From CAWEBF01 sp963807235 (lineage in GTDB: Bacteria > Acidobacteriota > Vicinamibacteria > Vicinamibacterales > UBA2999): a stretch of DNA of 64,000 nucleotides. The stretch is taken from assembly GCA_963807235.1 (NCBI GenBank), contig CAWEBF010000015.1, forward strand, positions 1 to 64,000, in the 5' to 3' direction. The translations under genes and the position numbers were made by a program. The notes below the pieces were generated by a model. The model did not search any database, was not told the DNA's origin, and was given only the letters and a program-made list of their open reading frames with translations. Positions 1 to 10,410 of this stretch are shown here, piece after piece (positions within the stretch are counted from its first letter, which is position 1; each line of letters begins with the position of its first letter).

Positions 1-99
1 CACGTGGGCCTGTCCCCAATGCGGGGCCGCGAGCTCATCGAACCAATCCTCTCGGCGCTCCAGCTCACCACCCTCACCTGGAGGATCGACACGTCATGA
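1..99 (+). CDS. possible C-terminal tail of an unidentified gene cut by the window edge
   Basis: Frame 1 is open from the first base to a TGA at 97-99 and would encode 32 residues ending in LTTLTWRIDTS. I do not recognise the sequence. A stop-free run this short is expected by chance in GC-rich DNA, so this is only a candidate end of a gene lying outside the window. Confidence 0.2.
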   Translation, partial: HVGLSPMRGRELIEPILSALQLTTLTWRIDTS

Positions 100-589
100 G
101 CCTGCGGCCCCGTCGGTGCCCGTGCCGTCGACCACGTGGGCGCCCACGTCTCAGGAAAGCTGTGTCTCGGCGGACCAATCGCGCTCTCGGCACCGCGCCT
201 GAACGACGCACGCACCGGCCGTCGAGTCGATGCCGGCGTCGCTCGCGCGCCGGTGGCTCTTCCCGTCACGCCGATCAACCCCCAGGGGATCCTCATTCCA
301 GCTCCATAGCCGGCCGCCGCGCCCGCGGCTTCCTTCAAGTCTCGTTATCGAAGGTGTCTCGGCATCGGCATCGGGGTATTCATCCGCCATTCAGCGCCGA
401 GACACCTCCGATGAACGCTAACGACAAGGGAGGAGTAATCCGGCGAAGCCCACTGCTTCCCCGATTTTCCACAGCACATCACCCGCAACTTGACGCCTCT
501 TGAGGAGTGTTTCGAGGCTCGCAGGCCTGAAGCTGTCGAACGTCACGAGGACCTGCCGCGAACCGTTCGCATATACTTCCGAGACCACC
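100..589. other. no supported gene; upstream region of the kinase
   Basis: The open frames here are short, overlap on both strands, are rich in Arg/Ser/Pro and resemble no family I know. The last 100 bases are the probable leader of the kinase gene that starts at 590. I see no clear promoter or terminator. Confidence 0.5.
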
Positions 590-3495
590 ATGAAAGCTAA
601 ACGTTGGCGGCAGATCTCACAGCTCTACAACGCGGCGCTGGTCGCGACGGGCCGAGCGCTCTGAGTTTCTGCGCGACGCCTGCGGGGACGATGCGGAGCT
701 GCGAAGCGAAGTTGAGTCGCTGCTCGCGCAGGAAAGTTCGCCGAGAGTTTTCTTGAAACCGATACCAGGATTAGGGACAGGGAGTCGGAATTCGATCTGA
801 GCGGTCAGCAGATCGGCACCTATAGGATTGTGTCCCTACTGGGCGTCGGCGGCATGGGCGAGGTCTATCGCGCGCGCGACACGAAGCTTGGCCGCGATGT
901 CGCGATCAAAGTCCTGCCGGCAAGGTTCACGGCCGACCGCGATCGTCTCGCGCGCTTCGAGCGCGAGGCCCGGCTGCTGGCGACGCTGAACCACCCGCAC
1001 ATCGGTGCGATCTACGGGTTCGAGAATGCCGGGCCCGGTGTGTGCACTCGTGCTGGAGCTCGTCGAAGGACCGACGCTCGCCGATCGGCTGGCGAAAGGT
1101 CCGCTACCGCCGGCCGAGGCGCTGAACATTGCGGGCCAGATCACGGAGGCGCTGGAAGCCGCGCACGAGAAGGGCATCATTCATCGGGATCTCAAGCCCG
1201 CCAATATCAAGATCACGCCCGACGGCGCGGTGAAAGTGCTCGACTTCGGGTTGGCTAAAGCGGCGGCCGGCAACGGCGCAGCGCCAGATCTTTCGGAATT
1301 GCCGACGATGACGATCGACGCCACGCGCGAGGGGCTGATCGTCGGCACCCCCGCCTACATGAGCCCCGAGCAAGCGCGTGGTCAACCAGTCGACAAGCGC
1401 ACCGACATCTGGGCCTTCGGGTGTGTGCTCTACGAAATGCTCACCGGCCGGCGAGCATTCGCTGGAGGGCACTCGGCCGATACGATCGCCGCCGTGGTTC
1501 GCAGCGAGCCCGACTGGACCGTGTTGCCAGAGGACGTTCCACCGATGCTTCGCGGATATCTTCGTCGTTGCCTGCACAAGGATTCCAAGGGGCGCGTGCA
1601 GGATATTGGAGACTTGCGCCTGGCCCTCGCAGGGGCGTTCGACGCATCTCTTAACGAGCCCGACAATCGGGTGACGGCCGGTGTCGTCAGAGATGTCGTG
1701 CGGCCGTCCCTGGCCTTGGCCTTTGCTGCGGCTCTTGCAGCCGCGGTTGTGTCCGGCCTCACGGCCTGGATACTGAAACCTACTCCAGTTGAACGCAGCG
1801 CACAGATTCGTCGGTTTGCGATCGCCGCAGCTCCGACCGTGCCGTTGGCCATAGCCGTAAACAGTCACGATCTGGCGTTGACGCCTGACGGCACCCGGGT
1901 CGTTTATTTCGCCGGTGAAGGCGTCAATCGCCAGCTCCACGTGCGGGCATTCGACGAAGTTGATGGAATACCGATTCGGCAAGGGGAGCGTTTTTTCGAG
2001 CCTTTTGTCTCACCTGACAGCCGTTGGGTAGGCTTCATTGACGAGTCCGACTTCACGCTTAAGAAGATCTCGATCGCTGGGGGGCCACCGGTACCCATCG
2101 CTTCGGTCGGCACGGAAATCCTGGGTGCGAGTTGGGGACCCGATGGAACTATCGTGTTCGCGAGAAACGACGGGACGGGACTCTGGACAGTTCCGGCCGC
2201 TGGTGGGAAACCGAAGGCCCTCACCACGCCGGAGAAACAGCGAGAAGAAGTGTCTCATCGCTGGCCTGAGTTCTTACCGAGTGGTAAAGCCGTCCTCTTT
2301 ACGATTGTTTCCGGGCAACATGCAGATGGTCTTCAGGTTGGCGTCGTGAACCTTGAGACACTCGAGCAGAAGATCCTCGTGCCGTACGGCAGCAGTCCAC
2401 GATTCTCCGCAACGGGTCATATCGTGTTTGCTGTCGAAGGCGCCCTGCATGCAGTGCCCTTCGATCTCGCTCGACTGGAGATCCTCGGCGATTCAGTTGC
2501 CGTGTTGGAAGGCGTGCTGAGCAAAGCGAGCGGAGCTGCGGATTTCAGCTTTCGCGGGACGGCTCGCTGGTGGACGTAGCCCGGAGCGGTCTGCCTGTGG
2601 CGCGAACACTCGTCTGGGTCGATCGCCAGGGAATGAGGAACCGATCAACGTGCCTAAAAGGTCTTATGTATACCCGCGGCTCTCGCCGGACGGCACACGC
2701 GTGGCGCTCGACATCCGAGACCAGGAGAATGACATCTGGGTCTGGAATCTTGCCCGCGAGACGTTCACGCGGATCACGTCTGGCCCGGCAATGGACCGCG
2801 TCCCGGTATGGATGCCGGATGGCCAACTCCTGTTCAGCTCGAGCCGTGGCGCGGGAGCAAACCTCTTCCGCGTGGCCGTAGAAGGCACCGATGCAGCGGA
2901 ACGCTTGACACAGAGTCCGAACGAGCAGTTTCCGACGTCCATCTCGCCGGACGGCGCGTTTGCGGTGTTCTCAGACAACACGACCCAGAATCTGATGTTG
3001 CTCGCATTGAGCCGAGACGGTCTTGTGCGGCCGCTGGTTCAGACAAAATTCATCGAGGAAAATGGGGAGATCTCACCGGATGGTCGATGGATAGCGTATG
3101 AGTCGAACCAGCTTGGACAGCGTGAGATTTACGTGCGGCCCTTCCCCGATATCACCAGCGGCTACACGCAGATCTCCGCGGGGGGTGGCACGCGGCCTCT
3201 GTGGGCGCGGAACGGTGAGGCACTCTTCTATGTGGCGCCAACCGGCGCGCTCATAAGCGTGCCCATGCAACGGGGGACAAGGCGGGCGGCGGGTATCCCA
3301 ACGAAGGTCCTTAAAGGGCGGTACCTCTTTGGAAGCGAACAAGATACTCACCGAACCTACGACGTGTCGCCGGACGGCCGGCGGTTTCTCTTGCTTAAAC
3401 CCGTCGGTGAATCCGAGCAGAGCAGCACGCCAGCGAGCATTACCGTTGTCCTGAACTGGTTCGAGGAGCTGAAGCGCCTTGTGCCGACAAAGTAG
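590..3495 (+). CDS. Ser/Thr protein kinase with membrane anchor and PD40/TolB-like propeller (frameshifted)
   Basis: Predicted membrane-anchored Hanks-type kinase, common in Acidobacteriota. It starts as MKAKRWRQISQLYNAAL, the helical N-terminus typical of these kinases. The glycine loop is GVGGMGEVYRARD and the invariant Lys lies in VAIKVLP. The catalytic loop HRDLKPANIK, DFGLAK and the activation segment GTPAYMSPEQ all follow. One transmembrane helix is encoded near 1710-1775, then a propeller with repeated SPDGxxxA-type blades runs to the end. At least five frame changes break it, near 640-650, 745, 1036, 2555 and 2630. The longest open pieces are 830-1258, 1005-2579 and 2650-3495. Family sequence continues across every break and the catalytic motifs are intact, so I favour sequencing indels. 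No substrate can be inferred. Confidence 0.85.
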
Positions 3496-3782
3496 ACCGC
3501 ACCTCTGGAATAGACAATGCTGGTGTGAAAGCGTCCCGGCCCATTCGAACTCGCGCGAGCGAACACATGGAGGCACGCATGACGCGGATGAGCCAGCTAT
3601 GCCCCAGGGACGCCCCCATGACCGCGTTCCATGGCGCCGAGCAGCGCTTCGGAACCGGACCGCCACAATTTCCTGACAGTCGATGTCGTCGCTGAACTTT
3701 CTCAAGGTCAGCAAGAGCTGGGCGTACGAGCAAACGTCCTCCCGGGCCACGCCACCCCGGGACCTGGCCGCCGCCCAGCCGT

Positions 3783-3797
3783 TCCCGCCGCCTCCAC
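3783..3797 (+). repeat. first copy of TCCCGCCGCCTCCAC, att-like
   Basis: This 15-base sequence recurs exactly at 3948-3962, inside a stretch that looks like the T-arm and acceptor 3' strand of a tRNA or tmRNA. Here only the acceptor-like part is present. It may be one side of an old attachment-site duplication; chance recurrence cannot be excluded. Confidence 0.4.
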
Positions 3798-3937
3798 AAT
3801 GTCTCCAAGAATTCAGGTGATCTGAGAGCACTCCCGCGGACTCGGGAGGACTGGTTCCGTGTCGATAAGAGGCGACGGATGAACGGGTTGCGACCACAAC
3901 TCGCGCGCCGTCAGTTAATTGCGCGAACCCGGTTTTT

Positions 3938-3964
3938 CGGGTTCAACTCCCGCCGCCTCCACCA
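3938..3964 (+). other. tRNA/tmRNA 3'-end-like fragment ending in CCA
   Basis: The stretch reads as a T-arm (CGGGTTCAACTCCCG) followed by an acceptor strand ending CCTCCACCA. This closely resembles the 3' end of bacterial tmRNA genes, whose E. coli version also has GGGTTCAACTCCCG before its CCA end. No matching 5' half (a GGAGGCG acceptor strand followed by a tmRNA-like GATTCGAC) and no tag-peptide frame lie in the preceding 400 bases. The hairpin GAACCCG/CGGGTTC at 3925-3944 overlaps its start. I read it as a remnant or attachment site, not a working RNA gene. Confidence 0.4.
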
Positions 3965-4258
3965 TATTTCGATGATTTCTGCCCACCAGGGCCGAGATCT
4001 GCTCTAAACGCCTCCCTCACTATTTGAGCGGTGCAGCCGGTCGCCTGCAGGCGAGGCTTCCGCCAGCCGATACCTCATTGACAGATCTTTACGGGGCATT
4101 TGAAGCCGACAAAGGGAGCCTGGCCGCAACGGGCTGGCGTTGCGTCAGGCGTTTACGACTTCTTCCAAGACACCGCGCACATTCCCGTCTTTCTCCCGGA
4201 AAGCCCCGCAGGCCAACGAAGCTGCGTCACGACAGGAGCTGGACACAGGGGAGAACCA

Positions 4259-4492
4259 ATGAGAGGCACGGAATACGCCACCGAGATCGCGACGTCGATC
4301 TTGAAGGTTCCTGCTGGCGACGAGGCGCGGATTGAGCGCCGACTGCCCAAGTCGACTGGCCAGGAAGAAACCCGCCTATCGTGGTGGAAGGATGGCCGAG
4401 TGAATGTCTACAGTCCCGGACCGAGCGCGACAAGAATCTTGTCCCGAGTGCTGCAAGACGCTCGAGCGACGATGCCAGTAGAGCGATGCTGG
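4259..4492 (+). CDS. small unidentified ORF in frame with the following lipoprotein
   Basis: ATG at 4259 follows a good ribosome-binding sequence (GGGGAG about 6 bases upstream) and opens with MRGTEYATEIATSILKV; the middle reads ETRLSWWKDGR. There is no stop before the lipoprotein start at 4493, so in the given sequence the two are one reading frame. A 78-residue charged leader before a lipoprotein signal makes no sense. Either a frameshift has removed the stop of a small cytoplasmic gene, or this is a chance frame. I do not recognise a family. Confidence 0.3.
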
Positions 4493-4969
4493 ATGAAGCC
4501 GCCTCGATATCTCGCGTTTGTCGTCGGTCTCCTGCTCTCCGCCTGTGGCGGCGGCGACTCAACGCCGACGCCGACCGCCCCCTCGCCGGGCATCACCGTC
4601 ACGCCTGGAACCTGGACCTACACGATCAGCGCCGACGTGCCCCTGTTCAACGCTCCTGGTCCCCAGAGTTGCACCGCGAGGTCCTCTGGGACGACAGTTG
4701 TCGGCAGTAGCGGAGCCCTTTCTATCCCGTTCTCCGGCCTTACCTGTAACAGTTGCTCCATGAGCGGCACGATCACGGGAACCATCGTTCCAACGAGCGT
4801 TTCGGGCAGCGTGACGGCTGCAATTTCAGGTTCGGGCTGCAGCCTGTTCCAGCCGACGCCCTCGCCTGCCGCGATGTCTGGGTCCTGCACTTCGGCCAGC
4901 TGCACCATCAATCTAAACCCAAACATCGGGCAAAGCTTTGCTCTCGGCTATACGTTGACGCCGCCATAG
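4493..4969 (+). CDS. small secreted lipoprotein, unknown function
   Basis: 158 residues. The start at 4493 is chosen because it gives a clean lipoprotein signal: MKPPRYLAF, a hydrophobic core, then LLLSAC as the lipobox. After the Cys comes a Gly/Ser/Thr/Pro linker and a Ser/Thr/Gly-rich domain with at least seven further Cys, including CNSC, likely disulfide-bonded. It ends in GYTLTPP. The composition fits a surface-exposed beta-rich lipoprotein. No family is recognised. It converges on the beta-barrel gene to its right. Confidence 0.7.
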   Translation: MKPPRYLAFVVGLLLSACGGGDSTPTPTAPSPGITVTPGTWTYTISADVPLFNAPGPQSCTARSSGTTVVGSSGALSIPFSGLTCNSCSMSGTITGTIVPTSVSGSVTAAISGSGCSLFQPTPSPAAMSGSCTSASCTINLNPNIGQSFALGYTLTPP

Positions 4970-5021
4970 TAAGAGCAGATTGGGGCGGGTTCAGTGGACG
5001 CCGCCTCGATAGCTTGGGAGT

Positions 5022-5563
5022 TCAGAAACGCCACGCGACGCCGGCGCGCACCGGCCACAGGCCCGTTATTCCGTCGCCTTCCATCGCCAGCTTCGCGCGC
5101 GCGTCGCCGAACACGCTGAGGCCGTTGCGTATCGGAACACGCAAACCGCCGCCGAAATAGACGACACGCAGATCGTTCTCTACGGGATCGGGAAAGGCAT
5201 CGTTGACGGTTGGTCGAGACACGCCGTCGCCGATCCCGGCAAATCCGTATGGCGAGACGCGGTGCGGCGGGAAGACTGACGCGCGCACCTCGCCGCTCAC
5301 AGAGGTCAGCGTCCCGCCGCGGTTGATGCTTAATCGATCGCTGAAGTGTCCCGTTGAAACGGCAGGTGATCGCGCTCGACATTCACCACGAGATCGACGC
5401 GGGAGAACGGCGAGAAACCAAACGCCGCAGACAAGGTGTGTCCGCCGCTCTTCAACAGCGGCCCCGCGCCCACTTGCAGGCTAAACCGATCGAGTGTCTG
5501 ACTGGGCACCACGTGGGGACTCAGTAAGAGAAGCAGCAACGGCGTAACAGTCCAGGTTCCTAC
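5022..5563 (-). CDS. outer-membrane beta-barrel protein (one frameshift)
   Basis: The C-terminal 92 residues alternate polar and apolar residues and end in the aromatic signature AGVAWRF, as outer-membrane barrels do. The N-terminal part is in another frame and has a signal-like hydrophobic run (VTPLLLLLL) followed by SQTLDRFSLQVGAGPLLKSGG. Changing one base near 5348 joins the halves through DRLSINRGGTLTSVSGEV. The start codon is unclear: no ATG/GTG/TTG fits well before the signal sequence, and the stated end is the first residue that looks real. Function unknown. Confidence 0.6.
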
Positions 5564-6064
5564 CGCCGGGCAGAGTGAACGGTGACGCCGGAGCCGACCT
5601 CGTGGATGACGGGAAGATGAGGATTTGATGAGAAGAACGTAGCGTGAAGCACGGGCGCTCCGATGCGCGCAGCGGCTCCCAGGCGCCGCCATATCGTGCG
5701 CGATCGCCCTTGGCTGCGCGGCCATCGCGGTGACCCACACAGGATGTGGACAGGCCGGCACCGAGGCCTAGACTACGTTGCTCAACAAAGTGCCCGTGAC
5801 GAAAACCGCTGGCTCTCGCCAGGGTCACCGCCAGTCCGCGATTCGCCCCACAACATCTATGGCTAGCGGAAGCACTTCGGCAGCTTGGAGCCCGCGCATG
5901 TGAAAGGCAACGGCAGTTCACGTGGCGTCCGGCCGTCATCGCATGCGGTTGCACATGAGCGCGCTCATCGACGTCACCTGACCGGGATTCCCCTTGACTT
6001 GAAAGCTCAACCGTTGGACGATCCCGGCTCTGAAGATCAGGTCGATGGAAAAGGGGACACACTC
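5564..6064. other. intergenic interval, promoter candidate for the PEP-CTERM gene
   Basis: The open frames look random. Near the right end there is a TTGACT hexamer (about 5992) and, 17 bases further on, GACGAT, a weak sigma-70-like pair about 50 bases before the next start. Part of the N-terminus of the leftward barrel gene may also lie here. Confidence 0.35.
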
Positions 6065-6813
6065 ATGACCGCATGGCCTCGGATCACGCTGCACGCGATC
6101 GCTCTCCTGGCGTTTCTACTGATGCCCGGGCTTTCCAGAAACGCTCAGGCGGCCCCGATCGACAACAGCGTCGATATCGACTGGCAGAACGGGAGGTTCC
6201 TGGTCGATGGCTTCCCGACCGGCGGCCTCTTCACCTTGACGCAGAACGATCTCGCCGGTCTGGCCATCACGATCACGATTGAGACGATTGAGGGCCACGG
6301 CATCCTGCATCCCAAACGGCATCCCTCGTACGATGCCTTTGCCGCCAGTGACCTCGCGGGCTTTGAGCTTTTGCTGAACGTAGGATCTGATCTCGCCGAG
6401 ATCGAAGCTCTTTTCCCTTTGTCGCCTCAACTAGATTATGGGGCCGGCGAGGATCCTAAACGTGCGAGGACATTTGTTAACGACTTTCCGACGAAGCCGG
6501 CAAGTCACTTGAGGTAGTTCTGCACCTGAGTGACTTCGCGGGTTACGACGCTCTCGTTGCCCGAATGGGGGATGGATTGCCGTTGATGTTCTACCTTGAC
6601 GGAGCTTTCTTCGGGAGCGTTGGCGCTGGTGGTGCGTTGCCCGCATGCGAAGGCCTCGACACACCGCCCGACTGGGTGTGTCCAACCTGGCCAGGGCTGA
6701 TTTCGGTGGACGTTTCCGGAGCACCGTCGCCGGTTCCGGAGCCGAGCTCGTTTGCATCGTTGCTGGTCGGCGGAGCCGTCGCCGCGGGCATTCGGCGCCG
6801 GCGTCGCGGCTGA
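6065..6813 (+). CDS. PEP-CTERM sorting-domain exported protein (one frameshift)
   Basis: The start at 6065 gives an N-terminal signal peptide (MTAWPRITLHAIALLAFLL, then SRNAQAAP). The body is a beta-rich domain with DWQNGRFLVDGFPTGG. The C-terminus has the hallmark VPEPSSFASLLVGG, a transmembrane stretch and the basic tail IRRRRRG, which marks proteins processed by an exosortase/EpsH system. The frame breaks once near 6490; FVNDF continues as DEAGKSLEVVLHLSDFAGYD in the next frame. No exosortase gene is present in this window. Role unknown; such proteins usually end up in the outer envelope or exopolysaccharide matrix. Confidence 0.75.
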
Positions 6814-6816
6814 CTC

Positions 6817-9800
6817 TCAGTTGAACGCGGGCCGCCAGTCTCCTGACTGGATGAAGCTGGCCCAGTAGAACGGGTGGCGTCGCGAGGCGCCACCCTGCAC
6901 GAAACTCCGCTGCACGTTGCGCAGCGCCTCCGCACGTCCCTCCCCCGCACGCAGCCGCTGGTAGTACGCAATCATGAGATCTGTCGTCGCGGTGTCCGAG
7001 ACTTGCCACAGGCTCATCACCTGGCTCTCGGACCCGGCGAGCACCAACGCACGACGAAGTCCGTAGACTCCTTCGCCGTTTCTCGCATCGCCCACGCCCG
7101 TCTCGCAGCCGACAGCACGACCATCCGCGTTCCCCACAGGTCCAGGCTCACGGCCTCGAGCGCCGTCAGAATGCCGTCCTCCCCGGAACCGCCGGCTCGT
7201 TGATTGGCCCCCGCAAGCGCGAGCCCCGAGAGCACCAGCGCGTCCTCTCGTCGTCCGCCTGGCGCCGATGCGGTTGGCACAATCAAGAGCCCACGGGTCG
7301 AGCCCGCGCTCTGCGTGCCCGACGGCCGCAGGAAGAATCCGTGCGTCGCGATGTGCAGGACGGATGGCGTGCGCATCTCCTTGAGCAGCGTCTCGGTGGC
7401 ATTGCGGCCCGTGTAGAGCTGCGCCCCAGGCAGCACGGTCGCCAAGGCTTCCGCTTCGGCCGCAGTGCCGGGGAGCGGCATGAAGCTCAGTCGCTGCCCG
7501 GCCTCGGGCACGGACGATTGCTCGCTCGCGCCATCAAACGACGGATTCGCGATGACCATCGGCGGGCCCAGGGAACGCGATACGCCGGTTCCCTGCTGAC
7601 GCAGTCGAACGAAGTCGCGGCCGCTCGTCACGTATGAGATCGTATGCCGCTCGATCAAATACTGGTCGGCGGCGTCCACGAGGGCCGCGAACGGAATGAG
7701 ATTCAGCGGTCCGTCAGGCGCGATGAAGACGTGCTCGATGCCCCGGAGCGATGCCTCTATCGGTTGGATCAACGCCTGATGCAGAACTTGGCCGGCCCGG
7801 CGAACGGCCTGGTTGGCCGGGGTTGCCAAGGCACGGCGGAATTGCTGGACGTCCAAATCGATGCGGGCGGCTTCCCCGAGATTGGCGCTGGTGACGATAC
7901 CGTCTTCCTGCGCCACATTCTACATGCGATGCCAGTCGGCTCGCCTGATTCTCAGTTTGCGTCTGACCGCCCATTCAACGTCCACAAGTCGCGAACCGAG
8001 ACGTTTCTCTCCCGGCCTATGTCGTCGCGGTATCGTCACCAGCGCCGATCTCGGGGAAGCCGCCCGCATCGATTGGACGTCCAGCATGCCGGCGCCCTTG
8101 GCAACCCCGGCCCGGCGAACGGCCGGCTTGGGGTTGCCAAGGCACGGCGGAATTGCTGGACGTCCAAATCGATGCGGGCGGCTTCCCCGAGATCGGCGCT
8201 GGTGACGATACCGTTCTTCCCCAGGACGTAGGCCGCGTATCGAAGGGGGGCAAACGTCTCGGTTCGCGACTTGTGGACGTTGAATGGGCGGTACGACGCA
8301 AACTCAATCAGGACCGAGCCGACTGGCATCGCATCCTGAATGTCACGCAGGGTCGCCACACGGGACGCCGCGCGGAACTCCGCGCTCCTTGTGCTGACGG
8401 TCTGCTCGTGCCCCTGAATCTCGGTGCGCAGCTTCGCGGCGGCCTCCTGTTGGGCCGCTGTGCCGATGCCACTCAGCACCAGCGCCGCCAACCGGCCCTG
8501 GGCATTAGACAGCTGGCGGAGCACATCTTGATCCGCGCCGTCGAGCCGACGACGCAGGTTGCCGAAGTGGTCGGCCATCGCATCCAACGATCGGCCTTTG
8601 CGTTGGACGATGTCGTTGAGGGCGAGCGTGGCGGCGGTGGCCGAGTCCCGCGCCGGGCCGAGGTGAAGCGACACGGCGATGTCCGTCTCGTCGGCGATCT
8701 TGCTGAGATACTGGCGCTTCGCGTCTTCGGAGCCGGTCGTCAGGATGAGCGCCAGGGTCTCTTCGCGCAGGTTGGATCCGCGCGCCAGGAGCTCGGCTGC
8801 GCCCGCGAAGTCGCCGCTGGCGTATCGAAGCAACGACCGCGCAATCCAGGCATCCGCCACCTGCGGGTGCGAAGCGCCCAACGTCTGTTCCCGAATCGAC
8901 TGCACCCGCTCATACAGCGGCTCTGCCCGCTTGTACTCGCCTCGCAATCGCAGGACTTCCGCCAGGCCGTTGAGCCGTACTGCCAGCCGTGGATGGCGCG
9001 CACCGACCAGTTCCTCGTCGATGTCGAGGGCGCGTTGAAAGAGGGGCTCGGCGCTGGCGAAATCCCCCCGGTTCAAGTAGACGGCGGCCAGGTTGAATGA
9101 ACTGGTGGCGAGTGCGCCACGACTGCCGGGCAAGTTCTTTTCCTGGATGTCGATGGCGCGCTTCAACACCTCTGTTGCCTTGTCGTACTGAACGGATGCG
9201 CAGTACACGCCTCCCAGGTTGGCCGCCGTCGCTGCAACCGACGCGTGGTCGCGGCCGCGGGTGCTCTCCCGGATCGTGAGCGCCCGCACATAGTGCGACT
9301 CGGCGCGAACGAGATCACCGCGACGCTGATACAGCGCGCCCATGTTCTCGAGCACGTCGCCCATGGACGTGAGGACGGCAACAGACGGCGTCGTCCCGAC
9401 CGTCGCCTTGCTGTAGATCGAAACCGCGCGTTGGTACAACGGCTCGGGGCGCACGTAGTCCCCGCGCATCTGCCACACCGACGCAAGATCGGTCAGCGAG
9501 TCTGCGATGGCCACGTCCTCAGCCGGCAGAATCGCCTCGCGTATTTTCAGCGTGTCCTGAAAGAGCTGTTCGGCCCGGGCGTAGTTGCCCTGGTGCACGG
9601 CAACTGCCCCCAGGCGCGCCAACGATTGCGCGACGTCTGGGTGCGACTCTCCAAGGCTCTGACGTCGGAGCGACAACGCACGTTCCAGTTTTTCAGTTGC
9701 CTCGGCGTATTGCGCCTTCTCGATGTGGACGTCCGCCTCCCGATGCAAGCGCTCGGCATCTTCCGGCAGTACCGGCACCTCCTGCTGGGCAAGCGGTGCT

Positions 9801-9850
9801 GTGCCGAGACAGACCAGAACCACGATCGCAATCCGAACACTCATGGGCAT
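6817..9850 (-). CDS. secreted TPR-CHAT domain protease-like protein (frameshifted, internal fold-back duplication)
   Basis: A CHAT (caspase HetF associated with TPR) protein. The start at 9850 gives a signal peptide (MPMSVRIAIVVLVCLGTAPLAQQ). About 350 residues of tetratricopeptide repeats follow, with units such as NMGALYQRRGDLVRAESHY. A linker leads to the CHAT domain. The catalytic His lies in LHIATHGFF and the Cys in LSACETGVGD, the clan CD dyad; the Cys motif is reached only after one frame change near 7100. The C-terminus is WASFIQSGDWRPAF. Between about 7810 and 8350 a segment encoding GIVTSADLGEAARIDLDVQQF is present three times, the middle copy inverted, which breaks the gene. Deleting roughly 300 bases would restore one frame. 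It probably forms an operon with the small secreted gene just upstream (26-base gap). Confidence 0.85.
7810..8350. repeat. fold-back triplication: direct-inverted-direct copies inside the CHAT gene
   Basis: Copy A (about 7810-7908) and copy C (about 8123-8350) read in the gene's direction and are nearly identical over 95 bases. Copy B (about 7909-8105) is the reverse complement of copy C with several small indels and substitutions. B and C are separated by only 15-20 bases, making an imperfect palindrome with arms of about 190 bases. This is the shape left by a read that turned back on its complementary strand, with the error-rich half kept in the consensus. A real inverted duplication is the alternative. 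Confidence 0.8.
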
Positions 9851-9876
9851 TGGCAGATCCTAGTTGTTACGGCGTG

Positions 9877-10354
9877 TCACTCAGCCAGGCGCCACAGGTA
9901 CTTCGTCCGGCAACTCGCGCGAATCGGACCCCACGCATCGGCGGAGCCATCGTCATACTCGGCGCGCGCATACAACACCGTCGACCCGGGAACCGAGGAC
10001 GCGGAGAGCTCGCCGAACGGCCTGATCGTCCCTGCGTAACGCCGTCGATGTACGTCTTCGTGATCAGATCGGTGTCGTTGTCGAACGTGATGGCGCAGAC
10101 GCGCGCGCCGCGCCCGTCTTCCCCGGTGGTGCGACGACGCCGGATGGCTTGTCACGGACGTTGACCTCCGCGCCGGGCTTGACGTTGGGATCCGCGCTCC
10201 GCGAAAGCGGGCTTTTCTCGTCACCGAGATCCGGGGTGCCGGCAACCTGCGCCGCGCCCGTCGCCATCGCCGCCACAGCCACCAGGCTGGCGGTCCAGGC
10301 GAGCATGCGGAGATTCAGACAGGGTCGGCGACGCGAGTTGACGGGCGCTGGCAT
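9877..10354 (-). CDS. small secreted protein upstream of the CHAT gene (frameshifted)
   Basis: The N-terminus from 10354 reads MPAPVNSRRRPCLNLRMLAW followed by a hydrophobic signal region (TASLVAVAAMATGAAQVAG). The middle continues in a second frame with CAITFDNDTDLITKTYIDGV, and the end in a third with VLYARAEYDDGSADAWGP and a terminal KYLWRLAE. At least two frame changes, near 10100 and 10035, are needed. The protein would be about 155 residues. No family is recognised. It lies 26 bases upstream of the CHAT gene on the same strand, so the two are probably cotranscribed, and it is divergent from the caspase operon. Confidence 0.55.
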
Positions 10355-10410
10355 GACGTCCTCCCCGGGCTACTGCTGAGTTTGTGCAAGAATACGCGCG
10401 AACTCCCCTC

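Larger units (their letters stand above)
3496..4258. other. non-coding interval with tRNA/tmRNA-like 3' fragments
   Basis: About 760 bases after the kinase gene with no convincing coding frame. The notable content is the pair of 15-base repeats at 3783 and 3948 and a hairpin at 3925-3944. A TTGACA hexamer lies at 4078-4083, but no good -10 element follows it at the usual spacing. Confidence 0.5.

Noticed and set aside
3573..3964. Possible complete tmRNA gene (about 392 bases) from a GGAGGCA to the CCA end
   Set aside because: The 5' strand pairs only six of seven positions, the conserved GATTCGAC region after it is missing and no tag peptide frame ending in Ala-Ala was found.
8153..9100. Long rightward ORF across the CHAT gene (315 residues)
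   Set aside because: It is antisense to the TPR region, which has a clear signal peptide and repeat pattern on the other strand. The rightward product is Arg/Gly-rich with no family.
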